Below, piece by piece: positions 30,701 through 37,033 of a stretch of DNA of 64,000 bases. The stretch is taken from contig CP053156.1 in assembly GCA_014607495.2 (NCBI GenBank), positions 4,340,001 to 4,404,000 on the forward strand, given 5' to 3'. Every line of letters begins with the position of its first letter. Position 1 is the stretch's first letter. The notes under the pieces were generated by a model that was given only the letters and a program-made list of their open reading frames with translations, was not told the DNA's origin and made no database searches. A program made the translations under genes and the position numbers. This stretch comes from Carposina sasakii (lineage: Eukaryota; Arthropoda; Insecta; Lepidoptera; Carposinidae).

Positions 30701-32483
30701 TCTCATATAAGTGACACACATTTACCGGCTGTTTTTTCGTTGCTACCGTTTACGAGGAATAATACGTGCTTTATACATTAAATAAAGTAAGATTTTGCAA
30801 AAAAAAAAATGCTGGGAAATTTTTATGTGTGCGTGTTTTTGAGATGAAACACCCTGTATGGCTGTATTTCCGAAGCCAGAACTACGGATCATTAAGAACC
30901 TACAGCACACACAGTAAATTATCAAGTACAATTTGTTAGCTTATCGGCTACGTTCGCGCAATTTCCTTACATACGGACAGAAGGTGCTTGCCCGGCGTAC
31001 TAACACAGCTCCGGTGTGTTGCAGAACCGCAGCACTTACATGTTCATGATTAAGGCTAGCTTATTGGTTACGTTCACGCAATTTCCTTACATAAAAGCAG
31101 ATAGCTTATAGCTTTCGCCCGGCATATTAACATAGCTCCGACGTTGTGTTCGCTCGTCGTATTATGCCTTGATCACACGTACCGAGTAAACGGGCGAGAC
31201 AGTAAAATGATTCTCGGCCGGACAGTGACATGGGCGAATAGCTCACTCGGCGTAGTAAATAGAAAAGGGTCCGAGTTACTTGTCTTTCCACTCTGGCCGG
31301 CCGAGCACTCGCCAAAGTGTTCATTTCTTTCATCCAGTGACACCGATAACATAGTGATTCACATAGTAACTAGCGCCCATCATTCATTCATCAGAACCGC
31401 GGCACGTACATGTTCCGGCTGGACGAGCGGCGCGTGGTGGACGCCACGCTGTCGGGCGGCCTGGCACGCTACATCAACCACTCGTGCCAGCCCAACTGCG
31501 TGGCCGAGTGCGTCGAGGTGGACCGCCAGCTGCGCATCATCATCTTCGCCAAGCGTCGTATCTCGCGCGGCGAGGAGGTAACCCTGACTGACGTACAATT
31601 AAGCTGGGGACAGACTATTATATTAGTCCGTTTCATAGTTCTTATACCTGATATCGGAACTAACATTTTTTGTACGCAGTAAAACAAAAAATGTGGTCAT
31701 ACAAATAGTAACTAGCGCCATCATTCATCGGAAGAATACGGTGTAACCTCAATACGCCACCCCAGTGTCGCATGTCAGTGTCATACATTTTAAAAGGTCA
31801 GAGATTGAGACACATTAGCAACATCCCACGCGTTACCTGTATGTCGACACGTCGGGTGTTTTAGTCTGTCCCAGGCATAACGCTGCCTTTTTCATTCATT
31901 ATTTGAATCAGTTGTGTGTCCTTTGACGACCGACTGCCGACAACTCACATTTTAGAAAATACCTACTGTCTATGCGGTAAAGCTGTGGAACTCGCTGCCT
32001 CACTCTGAGTGACTGTCCATTAGTTGATGTTTTTAAGAAAAGATTGAAGTTCCATTATTTATCTCTCCCACCGCTAAAGAAAGTAACAAAATTTATAGCA
32101 TAGTGACCTTCAACAACTTCGCTTGCTGGAACCAGATAGCAGGGACAAGTACCTAATCGTTTTATTTTCATACATACGGATAATTTAATTAATGTCAGTC
32201 GAGCCGATTTCGAGTTTTAACAGCCATTTGCAATCATCATCCGTCTTTAAAAAAAACATGCAACCATTTTTTTTATTTGAAGATAAAGCTAGGGTCTGCC
32301 AGGTTGCTGATTCTGATCAAACTTTTTTGTGACTTAAGTTACCAAAATGACACCTGGGATAGATACTAAACGTATATTTTGTTTTAACAGTTGGCGTATG
32401 ACTACAAGTTCGACATCGAAGACGACGCACACAAGATCATGTGCATGTGTGGAGCTCTCAACTGCCGCAAGTGGATGAACTAA
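2405..32483 (+). CDS. trr: trithorax-related / KMT2C-KMT2D-type histone H3K4 methyltransferase (3' 27 coding exons)
   Basis: This is the catalytic subunit of a nuclear COMPASS-like complex that methylates histone H3 lysine 4, chiefly at enhancers; in Drosophila trr is also an ecdysone-receptor coactivator. Coding exons that I joined in consistent phase with GT-AG sites are 2405-2540, 3214-3366, 3694-3813, 4453-4563, 5038-5144, 5672-5844, 6416-6623, 7290-7415, 7916-8005, 8359-8578, 9686-9771, 10897-10953, 12266-12556, 12990-13148, 13388-14131, 16860-16916, 17733-17823, 18677-18777, 19170-19368, 19529-25041, 26356-26574, 26993-27148, 28572-28710, 29101-29368, 30544-30673, 31395-31577 and 32391-32483. 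Together they make 9,930 nt, or 3,309 residues plus a TAA stop. Visible order: glutamine-rich coiled coil, proline-rich low-complexity region, ePHD (about residues 2805-2914), FYRN, FYRC, WIN motif, SET and post-SET. The first visible exon starts in phase 0 in mid-protein, so the N-terminus is missing. The visible part is already longer than the Drosophila protein (about 2,430 residues). Exact junctions at 12266 and 18677 are the least certain. Confidence 0.96.
2569..2684. mobile_element. MITE family A, copy 1
   Basis: Foldback element with ends ggttacataacttgcag and tgttacgtaatcagcc, about 116 bp. It starts 29 bp after a trr exon donor. Confidence 0.75.
3479..3604. mobile_element. MITE family A, copy 2
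   Basis: Left end gctgattacgtaacttgtaa; the right side keeps the internal arm attacttcggctctgctac, but its terminal repeat has decayed. Confidence 0.65.
5469..5613. mobile_element. MITE family A, copy 3
   Basis: Arms attacgtaacttgcagtagc and gctactgcaagttacgttga are nearly perfect inverted repeats. The element ends 58 bp before the trr exon at 5672. Confidence 0.85.
6863..7004. mobile_element. MITE family B, copy 1
   Basis: Inverted ends gggtcgattctaaccgttac and gtgactgccaaaattgacc, with internal actgagagagaaaaggacag. It lies in a trr intron. Confidence 0.75.
7719..7880. mobile_element. MITE family A, copy 4
   Basis: Left end ccccctgattacgtaacttg; the right arm (gctctgccgctctgcaagct) has lost the terminal palindrome. 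It ends about 35 bp before the trr exon at 7916. Confidence 0.7.
9529..9632. mobile_element. hAT-type MITE
   Basis: The left end cagtggttcccaaagtggtc and right end aagtttgggaatcccttc form the typical hAT terminal inverted repeat (ggttcccaaa). Related fragments occur at 27318-27357 and 59410-59577. Confidence 0.65.
10307..10714 (-). CDS. unrecognised 135-codon ORF inside a trr intron
   Basis: An uninterrupted minus-strand frame starting MSLYPCNISPESLIIINVLI, with one hydrophobic segment near the N-terminus (LISLLWIYAFTFII) and a mixed lysine-rich C-terminus. No motif was recognised and no introns are evident. It is longer than expected by chance in AT-rich DNA, so it may be a nested gene, a degraded insertion or a chance ORF. 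Confidence 0.2.
   Translation of the reverse strand: MSLYPCNISPESLIIINVLISLLWIYAFTFIIDKTLHLYGVNIALDMITLRLHIVCDTIKIKRNNGRQLVHIWGFVFYINVGTVGEMFIEFLNKCEPKPLLHTFKAHEFVPMVSTIKTKFDKHEKIKMLLHARQL
10897..10953 (+). CDS. trr: trr micro-exon (19 codons)
   Basis: A 57-nt exon, phase 0 to phase 0, between acceptor ttcccggcag and donor gtcaga. It encodes AFEPDAWPDWLHRRPLLLQ, which includes two tryptophans in a proline-rich setting. Because its length is a multiple of three it could be skipped without a frameshift. I include it because both splice sites are good and the frame fits both neighbours; I did not recognise the peptide itself. Confidence 0.75.
12266..13148 (+). CDS. trr: trr conserved coiled-coil exons (two exons)
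   Basis: Exons 12266-12556 and 12990-13148 encode the most conserved mid-protein block of KMT2C/D. It starts near PLLLEDLLEQEKREQE (containing an LXXLL motif), continues through an alanine/proline linker, then LKQFNAFAADQLRYYEAEML and, after the intron, SLNSKQRQLRKSGNELL and a heptad-like acidic/alanine helix. The start of the first exon is uncertain: an in-frame acceptor also exists before 12278 (aaaccag), and I chose the upstream one (accatcag) because it fits phase 0 and gives a longer conserved-looking lead-in. Confidence 0.9.
13388..14131 (+). CDS. trr: trr exon with SPHHPQQ tandem heptapeptide repeat
   Basis: A 744-nt exon (248 codons), phase 0 at both ends. It begins EYETKQRQQNPQ, continuing the conserved coiled coil, then becomes proline/glutamine/histidine-rich. 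From about 13853 to 14020 there are eight consecutive 21-nt units encoding SPHHPQQ, flanked by looser SPLH and SPMQ variants. This is a disordered low-complexity tract of the kind common in KMT2D. A second frame is also open across the region, which is a by-product of the repeat's codon composition. Confidence 0.93.
13853..14020 (+). repeat. 21-bp coding minisatellite (8 units)
   Basis: Eight 21-bp units of the form agcccgcatcatccgcaac with a few synonymous changes (agt/agc, cac/cat, caa/cag). Units remain in frame with trr and translate to SPHHPQQ. Copy number is likely to vary between individuals, because unit identity is high. Confidence 0.9.
14160..16760 (+). mobile_element. 5'-truncated non-LTR retrotransposon (Jockey/CR1-type LINE) in a trr intron
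   Basis: A LINE copy in the same orientation as trr, between exons ending at 14131 and starting at 16860. Reading back in frame from the long ORF gives GRTLDLVLSNLSS at about 14169, the typical end of an apurinic endonuclease domain, so the break lies within that domain. The first ORF and most of the endonuclease are absent. The 3' end has an A-rich tail with AATAAAAAA from about 16731. No clear target-site duplication was found; taattata near both ends is only a weak candidate. Confidence 0.92.
14169..16469 (+). CDS. LINE endonuclease C-terminus plus reverse transcriptase (open frame, 5' incomplete)
   Basis: The frame is open from the end of the endonuclease domain to a TAA at 16467-16469 (752 codons from 14211). 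Reverse-transcriptase motifs in order are KVIPIHKCGD / NYRPISILSTLAKVLE, the active-site region VIYTDFSKAFDRVPHKVLL, SSGVPQGSHLAPILFNVFVN and MFADDLKL with the FADD catalytic aspartates. A C-terminal thumb/connection region (SLEYCSVVWRPY) follows. No stop or frameshift interrupts it, which indicates a young copy. It lacks its own start and endonuclease, so it is probably immobile. The clade (Jockey versus CR1) is a judgement from motif style. Confidence 0.9.
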   Translation, partial: GRTLDLVLSNLSSCLVTRAVEELSNVIPTHPPLNIVLSAVQVKRLSQNSQDSRFNFFKADYININKLLSELDWNTLFGEARDVNIMVDIFYSTVRTVIKDCVPRSNPKNNKFPVWFSPSLIRMLREKEKYRRKHRRFGNPLDKISYRLLGKRCDKLSRDCYSAYIKNVEEDITWSPKHFWSFIKSKRGGKGKCPAVVTDGCRVGSDGVSVCNIFASYFASIYSGDNRISNDSYGSKSGLDSVNAGSECLSNIHIPREELLTKLKNLDSSKGAGPDGIPPIFLKSCARSLLRPLELIYEVSLANGIFPNKWKLAKVIPIHKCGDDGNVANYRPISILSTLAKVLESLINPIIQHFFRKHLVDHQHGFVAGRSTDTGLVTFVEFLAEAVDSNLQVDVIYTDFSKAFDRVPHKVLLQKLKGYGVAGPLLRWLESYLVNRSFFVAVNGFQSDENVISSGVPQGSHLAPILFNVFVNDIPGCVHYAVPFMFADDLKLARVIRTHDDTVHLQGDLDRLNRWCAINGMSLNSEKCSHIKFSRKMNIAPSQYYVAGNILEEVTMIRDLGVIMDSKLTFVPHIDKIVQKASSMLGFVIRNSKMFRQPATKIILYNSLVRSSLEYCSVVWRPYYSCHSLRLERLQKRFMYHLAYSSGVAMRYRAYEERLQHFGVACLERRRDMIDMLFLFKVFRNIIDSPQLLAKVTLNVPARYPRGLVVPLFVPVRRTLLGQNSPIPRICRLFNRWHLWADLYSDSLFGFRKAICGALGLSRSTK
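16860..19368 (+). CDS. trr: trr exons 16-19 (short proline/serine-rich exons)
   Basis: Four exons: 16860-16916 (IYQQSQIQSPVSSHSPLQN, 57 nt, continuing the QSP theme), 17733-17823, 18677-18777 and 19170-19368. They resume after a LINE insertion in the preceding intron. The 18677 exon has a tandem NAGNAG acceptor (cagtag at 18671-18676), so isoforms with or without one valine codon are possible. The last exon is rich in SP and AP dipeptides and ends in a phase-1 donor (gtacac). No folded domain was recognised. Confidence 0.88.
17019..17630 (+). mobile_element. Helitron-like (Lep1-type) element
   Basis: Starts ctatactaatatta and ends in gggcgggccactagtat, the characteristic ends of lepidopteran Lep1/Helitron-type repeats. 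It contains an internal tandem array of about 126 bp (ttacgaaaaccgct at 17223, 17351 and 17477) with 'attcccacggga' motifs. It lies in the trr intron between exons 16916 and 17733. Confidence 0.75.
18866..18925 (+). mobile_element. tRNA-like fragment (probable SINE head)
   Basis: Contains agttggttagagcgatgcac (D-arm/A-box type) and tgagttcaaatctcagttgg (T-arm/B-box type), followed by a T-run. The 5' acceptor stem and a proper anticodon arm are missing, so this is not a tRNA gene. It lies in a trr intron. Confidence 0.5.
19529..25041 (+). CDS. trr: trr giant exon: disordered central region, conserved KMT2C/D block, extended PHD finger
   Basis: A single 5,513-nt exon (about 1,838 codons) from acceptor ttctaccag to donor gttagt. 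In order it encodes an acidic D/E tract near 19740-19820; a long Ser/Thr/Pro/Gln-rich disordered region; an LXXLL motif (LKQLL, 22387-22401); a basic NLS-like cluster (KKRKRREYQQKKRKQ, near 23057); a block conserved in KMT2C/D around DTFIDNLMAQLRLLPPMQ; a Cys-rich zinc-binding-type patch (FCRHCD at about 24088, CSTQC at about 24226); and a C-terminal extended PHD finger (24715-25041), with CELCG, WVHLNCALW, CAVCRR and YHLGCA motifs. In this family the ePHD helps recognise the nucleosome H4 tail. Codon usage is visibly more AT-rich than in the flanking exons. Confidence 0.96.
25068..25180. mobile_element. foldback element just downstream of the trr giant exon
   Basis: gtgcggaaagcctgtcactg / agttccgacaa on the left pairs with ttgtcggaac / cgttgcaatgacggttccgcac-type sequence on the right. 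It begins 27 bp after the exon donor and could form a hairpin of about 110 nt in the pre-mRNA. Confidence 0.7.
26356..27148 (+). CDS. trr: trr FYRN-domain exons
   Basis: Exon 26356-26574 encodes SVQRRVYVSRDEQRQVA and then IRVGGLIFLSPGYLLPHQ and AAFHTPNYIYPPGYKI. Exon 26993-27148 continues with FYWSMSRANSRCRYLCWIS and ends at AAWAH. Together these form the FYRN domain and the first part of FYRC, which pair into one fold in MLL-family proteins. Both exons are phase 0 at both ends. The end of the second exon is tandemly duplicated downstream (see the 78-bp repeat). Confidence 0.95.
27091..27270 (+). repeat. 78-bp tandem duplication spanning the FYR-region exon end and splice donor
   Basis: Units at 27091-27168 and 27169-27246, with a partial third (27247 to about 27268), begin gcaggacgagggcaagcagg. 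Each full unit holds 58 nt of exon 26993-27148 plus 20 nt of intron. The two full units differ at two positions that I can see: gag/gcg within the alanine-rich part, and the splice donor, which is GTGAGT in unit 1 and ATGAGT in unit 2. The unit is 26 codons long, and the frame stays open through all copies. Confidence 0.95.
27430..27712. mobile_element. dispersed insect repeat with 'actagcggacc' head
   Basis: Begins actagcggacctgacagacg and ends near gaaatcggttcagccgttct and gattcatttttatatta. These phrases recur in many insect genomes as ends of Helitron- or RTE-type repeats. It is non-coding here and lies in the trr intron after the FYRN exon. Confidence 0.6.
28572..29368 (+). CDS. trr: trr FYRC and WIN-motif exons
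   Basis: Exon 28572-28710 completes FYRC (LDAVAALREARQEEGVLKLW, then YVTGEDLFGLAEPCVVRVLE). Exon 29101-29368 holds a lysine/arginine-poor linker and the WDR5-interacting motif GCARCEP at 29181-29201, with the key Arg codon at 29190-29192. Next come KQFVHTKSSQYKKMKLEWRN and NVYLAR leading into SET. Human KMT2C/D have GCARSEP at this position; cysteine in place of serine is a small-residue change expected to be tolerated (inference). Confidence 0.94.
29441..29520. repeat. 20-bp tandem repeat (4 units)
   Basis: Units gtgtcatcttcggttcggac, gtgtcatcatcggatcgaat, gtgtcatcatcggatcgggt and gtgtcatcatcggatcggtt have a period of exactly 20 bp. They lie 72 bp after the trr WIN exon donor. Confidence 0.9.
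29796..29984. mobile_element. MITE family A, copy 5
   Basis: Ends gccccctgattatgtaactt and ggtaatcagggggcc define the full terminal repeat. It sits in GC-rich intronic DNA between the WIN and SET exons. Confidence 0.85.
30544..32483 (+). CDS. trr: trr SET and post-SET exons with stop codon
   Basis: Three exons: 30544-30673, 31395-31577 and 32391-32483. They encode SKIQGLGLYAARDIEKHTMV, IEYIGEIIRSE, then NRGTYMFRLDERRVVDATLS, ARYINHSCQPNCVAE (S-adenosylmethionine and zinc-coordinating NHSC motif) and EELAYDYKF with the catalytic tyrosine region. The end is the post-SET CMCGALNCRKWMN motif (CxCx4C) followed by TAA at 32481-32483. All expected catalytic and zinc residues are present, so the enzyme looks functional. 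Confidence 0.97.
31970..32140 (+). mobile_element. degenerate LINE ORF 3' remnant in the last trr intron
   Basis: Conceptual reading gives KLWNSLPHSE then, after a stop and frame change, VDVFKKRLKFHYLSL. This matches the 'WNSLP...TFKKRLK' ending typical of CR1/L2-like reverse transcriptase ORFs. It is broken by stops. Confidence 0.45.
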
Positions 32484-32626
32484 CCCTACGTCCGGCTCGC
32501 GGACTAATATTACACGTAAGGCTATGAGCTCTAGTTAATAGACACCAAAGCGAATCACCACACGGAGTAAGTAATCCCGACTGGCTAGTGATTTCTCTAT
32601 TGATAAGACAATATCATGCAATTTTT

Positions 32627-32632
32627 AATAAA
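32627..32632 (+). terminator. candidate trr polyadenylation signal
   Basis: AATAAA 144 bp past the trr stop, followed by a T-rich stretch at 32650. Other AATAAA hexamers follow (near 33225, for example), so longer 3' UTR forms are possible. Confidence 0.5.
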
Positions 32633-35600
32633 CTTTGACTTACTACCGTTTTTTATTTACATTAAAATTAAGTATTGAAGAATTCAGACGCATATTTTGT
32701 ACATAGACCTATTTTTAAGATACCGACGTAACTGTTGTTATATTTTTTTTAATGGTTAGGGGTATGAGAGTTCAAGTATACCGTACCATGTAGGTTTATA
32801 TAATTTAATGTTTAGATATTATATGTATGTAAATGTTTTATCACAGCTTATTTCAGATTATATTTTATCATGGACGTTTTAAAAAAGTAGTTATCGGTTT
32901 TGTAAACCTTTTGTTGACTTCATTATGAATGATTGTAATTTAGATGTTTTTTTGTAATGTGTTAAGTCGTCTTAGATCACCAAAATGTTTTTTAAATCAC
33001 AGATGAACTATATTTGTAGTTTTGATAATCTCAAGCAGTGATATAATAGCGTTAGGTTAAGTTACCAACAGATGTTCACGAGAGTTTGCATTTAGTACAC
33101 GTAGGAGCGATTGTCGTGAAGTGCGGTGCCACGTAGTGCCTCGGCCGACCCTGCCTCAGCCTCTCAATGTATTCGGTGTTCAGTATGTCAAGGTAAACTA
33201 TAACGTGTGTCTAACTGCCCATAGAAAATAAAGGCAGGGTATTTAATGTTAGAGTGTATATTTTAATATATTTTTCTTCATTGAAATATTCGTACAGCTA
33301 GGTACATACATCTAGGCAACAATTTTCCTAATAGCGTTAGATAGATGAACTTGTGCGCGGTTTAGATAGAATAATCTAATTATAGTTCCAAATGTGATAT
33401 TACCTCACATAACGAGTGCGTAGACTTGAAATAATATTTTGTAGCAGCCATTTTGAACATGAAGTATTGTGGTTATATGTTTTTTTCTTAAGTCAATAGT
33501 GATTTAGTGTGAAAATGGATTTCTCACTGTTCTGGCGTGGGATCTCAGGGCTTTATTTATTATTCGTTATTAATCTTTTAAGGGCACAAGATAATGTAGT
33601 TTGCAAAGCCATCAACTTAAATAATGTATTCACTTGTAATTTTAAGTATGTTGAGTGCAATATCACACTGCGTTTTTTATAAGATGTAATCGAGATATTT
33701 TTACCATAATTATAAGGTCTGAAAGTCATGTCTTTTTCTTTTTATAAAAAGTTTTTTTATAAAATCTGACTACACAAATATTAATAAGTAAATACAAATT
33801 ATATTTGTGTTTAATGCAATCTCAAAAAAATTCAATAAAAAGGCGTTAAATGTAAAAACGTACGGCAATTAAAAATGTATTTGAAAGTTAATAAGATCCC
33901 AGAACTGTATTTTTTAAGTTCACTAACACTAATTAGGCAATTGTTCTTTTTTAATTGACAAGGTTTAAAAAGAATTCAGGTAATGATCCAGCATTATTCA
34001 AAAATTTGATTGTATATACCCACTTTACCTTACATAGTTAAGTTTATTTTAATTTAAGTATACATAATATTATAAACCCGTAACATGAAGAAAGGATATA
34101 ATTGTTCATACAAAATAATGTCGCCGTTTTGAGGGTAACGAACGGAAGCGTAGATTATAGTGTGGATAAATGTTAGCCAGTGAGTGGTTTATACTGCGCA
34201 ATAGCGTAGACTAGGAGTCACAGGTCCTTTCTACTCTTTTTCCTTGCTTCATGGTATGGATATAATAAATTTTGCTCTTATAAAATTATGTTAAAAATAT
34301 CATCAATTTTTTAATATAGCTTTGACTCAGATGTATTATTTGTATCCCTCAGCTTATCTCACTAATCAATGCATTCCCTAAGGTATGCACTACATTTTGA
34401 CTCAAGTTTATTATTTTCACAGAGAACTTTCATAATGTTGTTTATAAACTTATTTAGAAATTATATTTATACATTAGTATTTTTATTGCATTATTTTCCT
34501 AAAATAAAAATTTAATTAGTAATAGTAATACACAATCACAATTGTTTTTGTTTTCATATACCTCCCTATACTTTAGCCTGGTGGAGCAGCTCCATACAGC
34601 TTTTAACAAAGAGTTCACATTATGACCATTTAGCAAAATATGTAGTTTTGTTATTGACCCAACTCGCAATTAAAATTTGGACGTGTTAATTAAGGATTTT
34701 GATGATCCCACATAAGATTAGTCAAAAGAGGACTTGTCGGCTATAAAGTATAACATCCGTATGTATGAGTAAAGGAATATTTTAAAAATATAAATACATT
34801 TCTAATAAAATAAAACAATTAAATTATTTCATATAAATTTTATTACAAACTTTGTTTTTGGACTTACACTGCAAATAATATACCCAAATCAACATCTAAA
34901 TAAAGCTGCGGTTGACAGACATTGATTGAAACAATACAAATGGAAACGGCTTGTCGTTTGTTTATCTCTGTCCTTGTCTTATAAACCACTATGTATCACA
35001 CCCCAACACCTACAATATTGTATACATACTTGAGAATATTTTTTTGTATCCAAGAAAATATTGTGATGACAACATATAAAATGCTAAGACTGAGCAAACA
35101 TTTGTGCTTTTCAGGAAAGCTATTGTTACATTGCGGCACTGAGTTGTTATAAATACGACGCACATTTTAATGTGCCATTAATACATATCAAATCAATGCA
35201 CAACATAATGGATGTCAACGTTTACAATATAACATTGTAATAAAACTTACTTGAGTTCATAAGTTTACTCAAATAGACAGCCGTTCCGGAAATTACAATA
35301 TTCGATCTGAAGTTTGTGAAAATTGATTGAAATAATTTACAAAAATATAACATTCCATTATTATAATGTACAACACAATGAGCTCTATTTTTAAAGTAAA
35401 TAGTCGAGTCAGCATTCGTCACCAACTCAATATGATGGAATGAGAATAAGTTGGCATAAGTGTGATAAATTATAAGATAAAATTATTATACAGAGCAGCT
35501 TCATACAGGCAGAAAGTATAAATTACCTGGTAGAGACTAAATCACATCGATCTCGCAATTGAATCCAGTTTCGTCACATTAATACGCACGAACAGTAGCA

Positions 35601-35659
35601 TAGCATTACATCAAATGTCATACATAACTTCTGCTGGTTCCTATGTATTATAACAGCAG

Positions 35660-35990
35660 CATTATCGATAGGTCTCAGTTATTCAGCATTATTAAATAAA
35701 CACCAGAGAATAACTGTGAGAAATACGCAATTTAATTCAGAGTTTGTTTTATAGCATCAAACTTAAGTAAAAAGTACGCAAATAAATGAAATTCGCACTT
35801 CTCTCGTCAGTCAAACGTTTTGTTTGATATCTAGCACGTTTGGATAAGTAAATAACGTTCGGATACACGTAAATAACTTAGGTTATTTTAGTTTACCAAA
35901 TTTTATAATTATCAAAGTTAACTATCAAGGTATATTTAGCAAGATAATTATCGTGATAATTATCAGTTCGAACCCTGTATAACAGTAATA
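35660..35990. mobile_element. dispersed element E, copy 1 (Sar1 downstream)
   Basis: Shares gtgagaaatacgcaatttaa and several other phrases with the copy at 37785. It ends gataattatcagttcgaacc ctg, which is the inverse of the start of copy 2. Confidence 0.65.
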
Positions 35991-36469
35991 TTATAGTAAG
36001 TATTTGTTTAATACAGTTTTTGTGGCGTAACTGAATCCATTGGACCTCTGAAAATCAGTAAATAAAAAGAAGAAAGGAATAATATTGAAGGTATAGTTTC
36101 ATAGAAATCTTTAAAAAATAGTAGAATACAATTTTTGCTAAGGAATAAACTAACATGTCCACAGATGATAAATAATACCAAATAATGCTTTGCACCATTA
36201 CCATTATTAAACATTTTTAATTCTTTATTGATCAGAAAAACCACAATGAAGAGAATAATAAATCCTCCGTTTTAAGCTTACGTCAAAGGTTGAGTTTAAC
36301 AGCCAAACAAAAAATCACTTGATGAATACAGCTAATAGCTATTTGTTGATGAGTTAATTTGAACCGCAAATATTTAACAAAATCACTTACTAGTAAAGTT
36401 AACCGAATACTAGTGAGTGAATCTGGCTCTGCTCACAATCATGCACATTTCAGATTTGTATACACAATA

Positions 36470-36612
36470 TGGTTGATTCTGGCAGTCACACTTAAACCTA
36501 AACGTAACATTAATACCTGTCCTTTTCTCTCAGCCACTTATGTTAAGAACGGAGAGAGATAGACCTGACTAAGATTAGGTTTAGGTTTAAATTTGACTGC
36601 CGGAATCGACCC
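36470..36612. mobile_element. MITE family B, copy 2
   Basis: Ends tggttgattctggcagtcac and tttgactgccggaatcgacc, with the paired arms acttaaacctaaacgtaa and gattaggtttaggttta. It lies downstream of Sar1. Confidence 0.8.
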
Positions 36613-36633
36613 TAATCTGTCATTTGTACCTTA

Positions 36634-36639
36634 TTTATT
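36634..36639 (-). terminator. candidate polyadenylation signal of Sar1
   Basis: AATAAA on the minus strand (tttatt on plus), about 395 bp past the Sar1 stop codon. It is one of several AT-rich candidates in the region and was chosen for proximity only. Confidence 0.3.
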
Positions 36640-37033
36640 ATCATATTAAAAAGAAATAATGTTTTCAATAAGTACAAATGTACAATAATCAATTCCAAGG
36701 TTCAAAACGAAAAAAAATATCATGACGGGAATCAAACATTCTCTGATTTGCACACAACTGAGACACACAAGCAAATAACATACTCCAAACTAGGTTGAAC
36801 GTGGTAAATAATCTATAAAATAACCAAGTTGCTAAAAACGCAATTGCATTAACTGGGCTGAACATTTGCATAATAGAAAAACATCTAAATTTACCACTAA
36901 AACATAGTTTTGGCATTCTGCACGAGTATCCGCTGCACGTGACTCGCACATGACACTAGGTTTGCTTGCGTTCCTGTAGGGTTGCGTCGGGTGGTCGGAA
37001 AAGCGCAAGTGTAAGCGAGCCGTGCGGTGGTGT

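Larger units (their letters stand above)
32484..36633. other. trr 3' UTR and convergent intergenic region
   Basis: AT-rich and without coding signal, it holds the trr 3' UTR, dispersed element E copy 1 (35660-35990) and MITE B copy 2 at the Sar1 side. Otherwise I see no structure. Confidence 0.6.

Noticed and set aside
31025..31060. Decoy SET exon start as a true alternative exon
   Set aside because: No adequate donor follows, and the frame hits a stop after about 29 codons; listed as a duplication instead.
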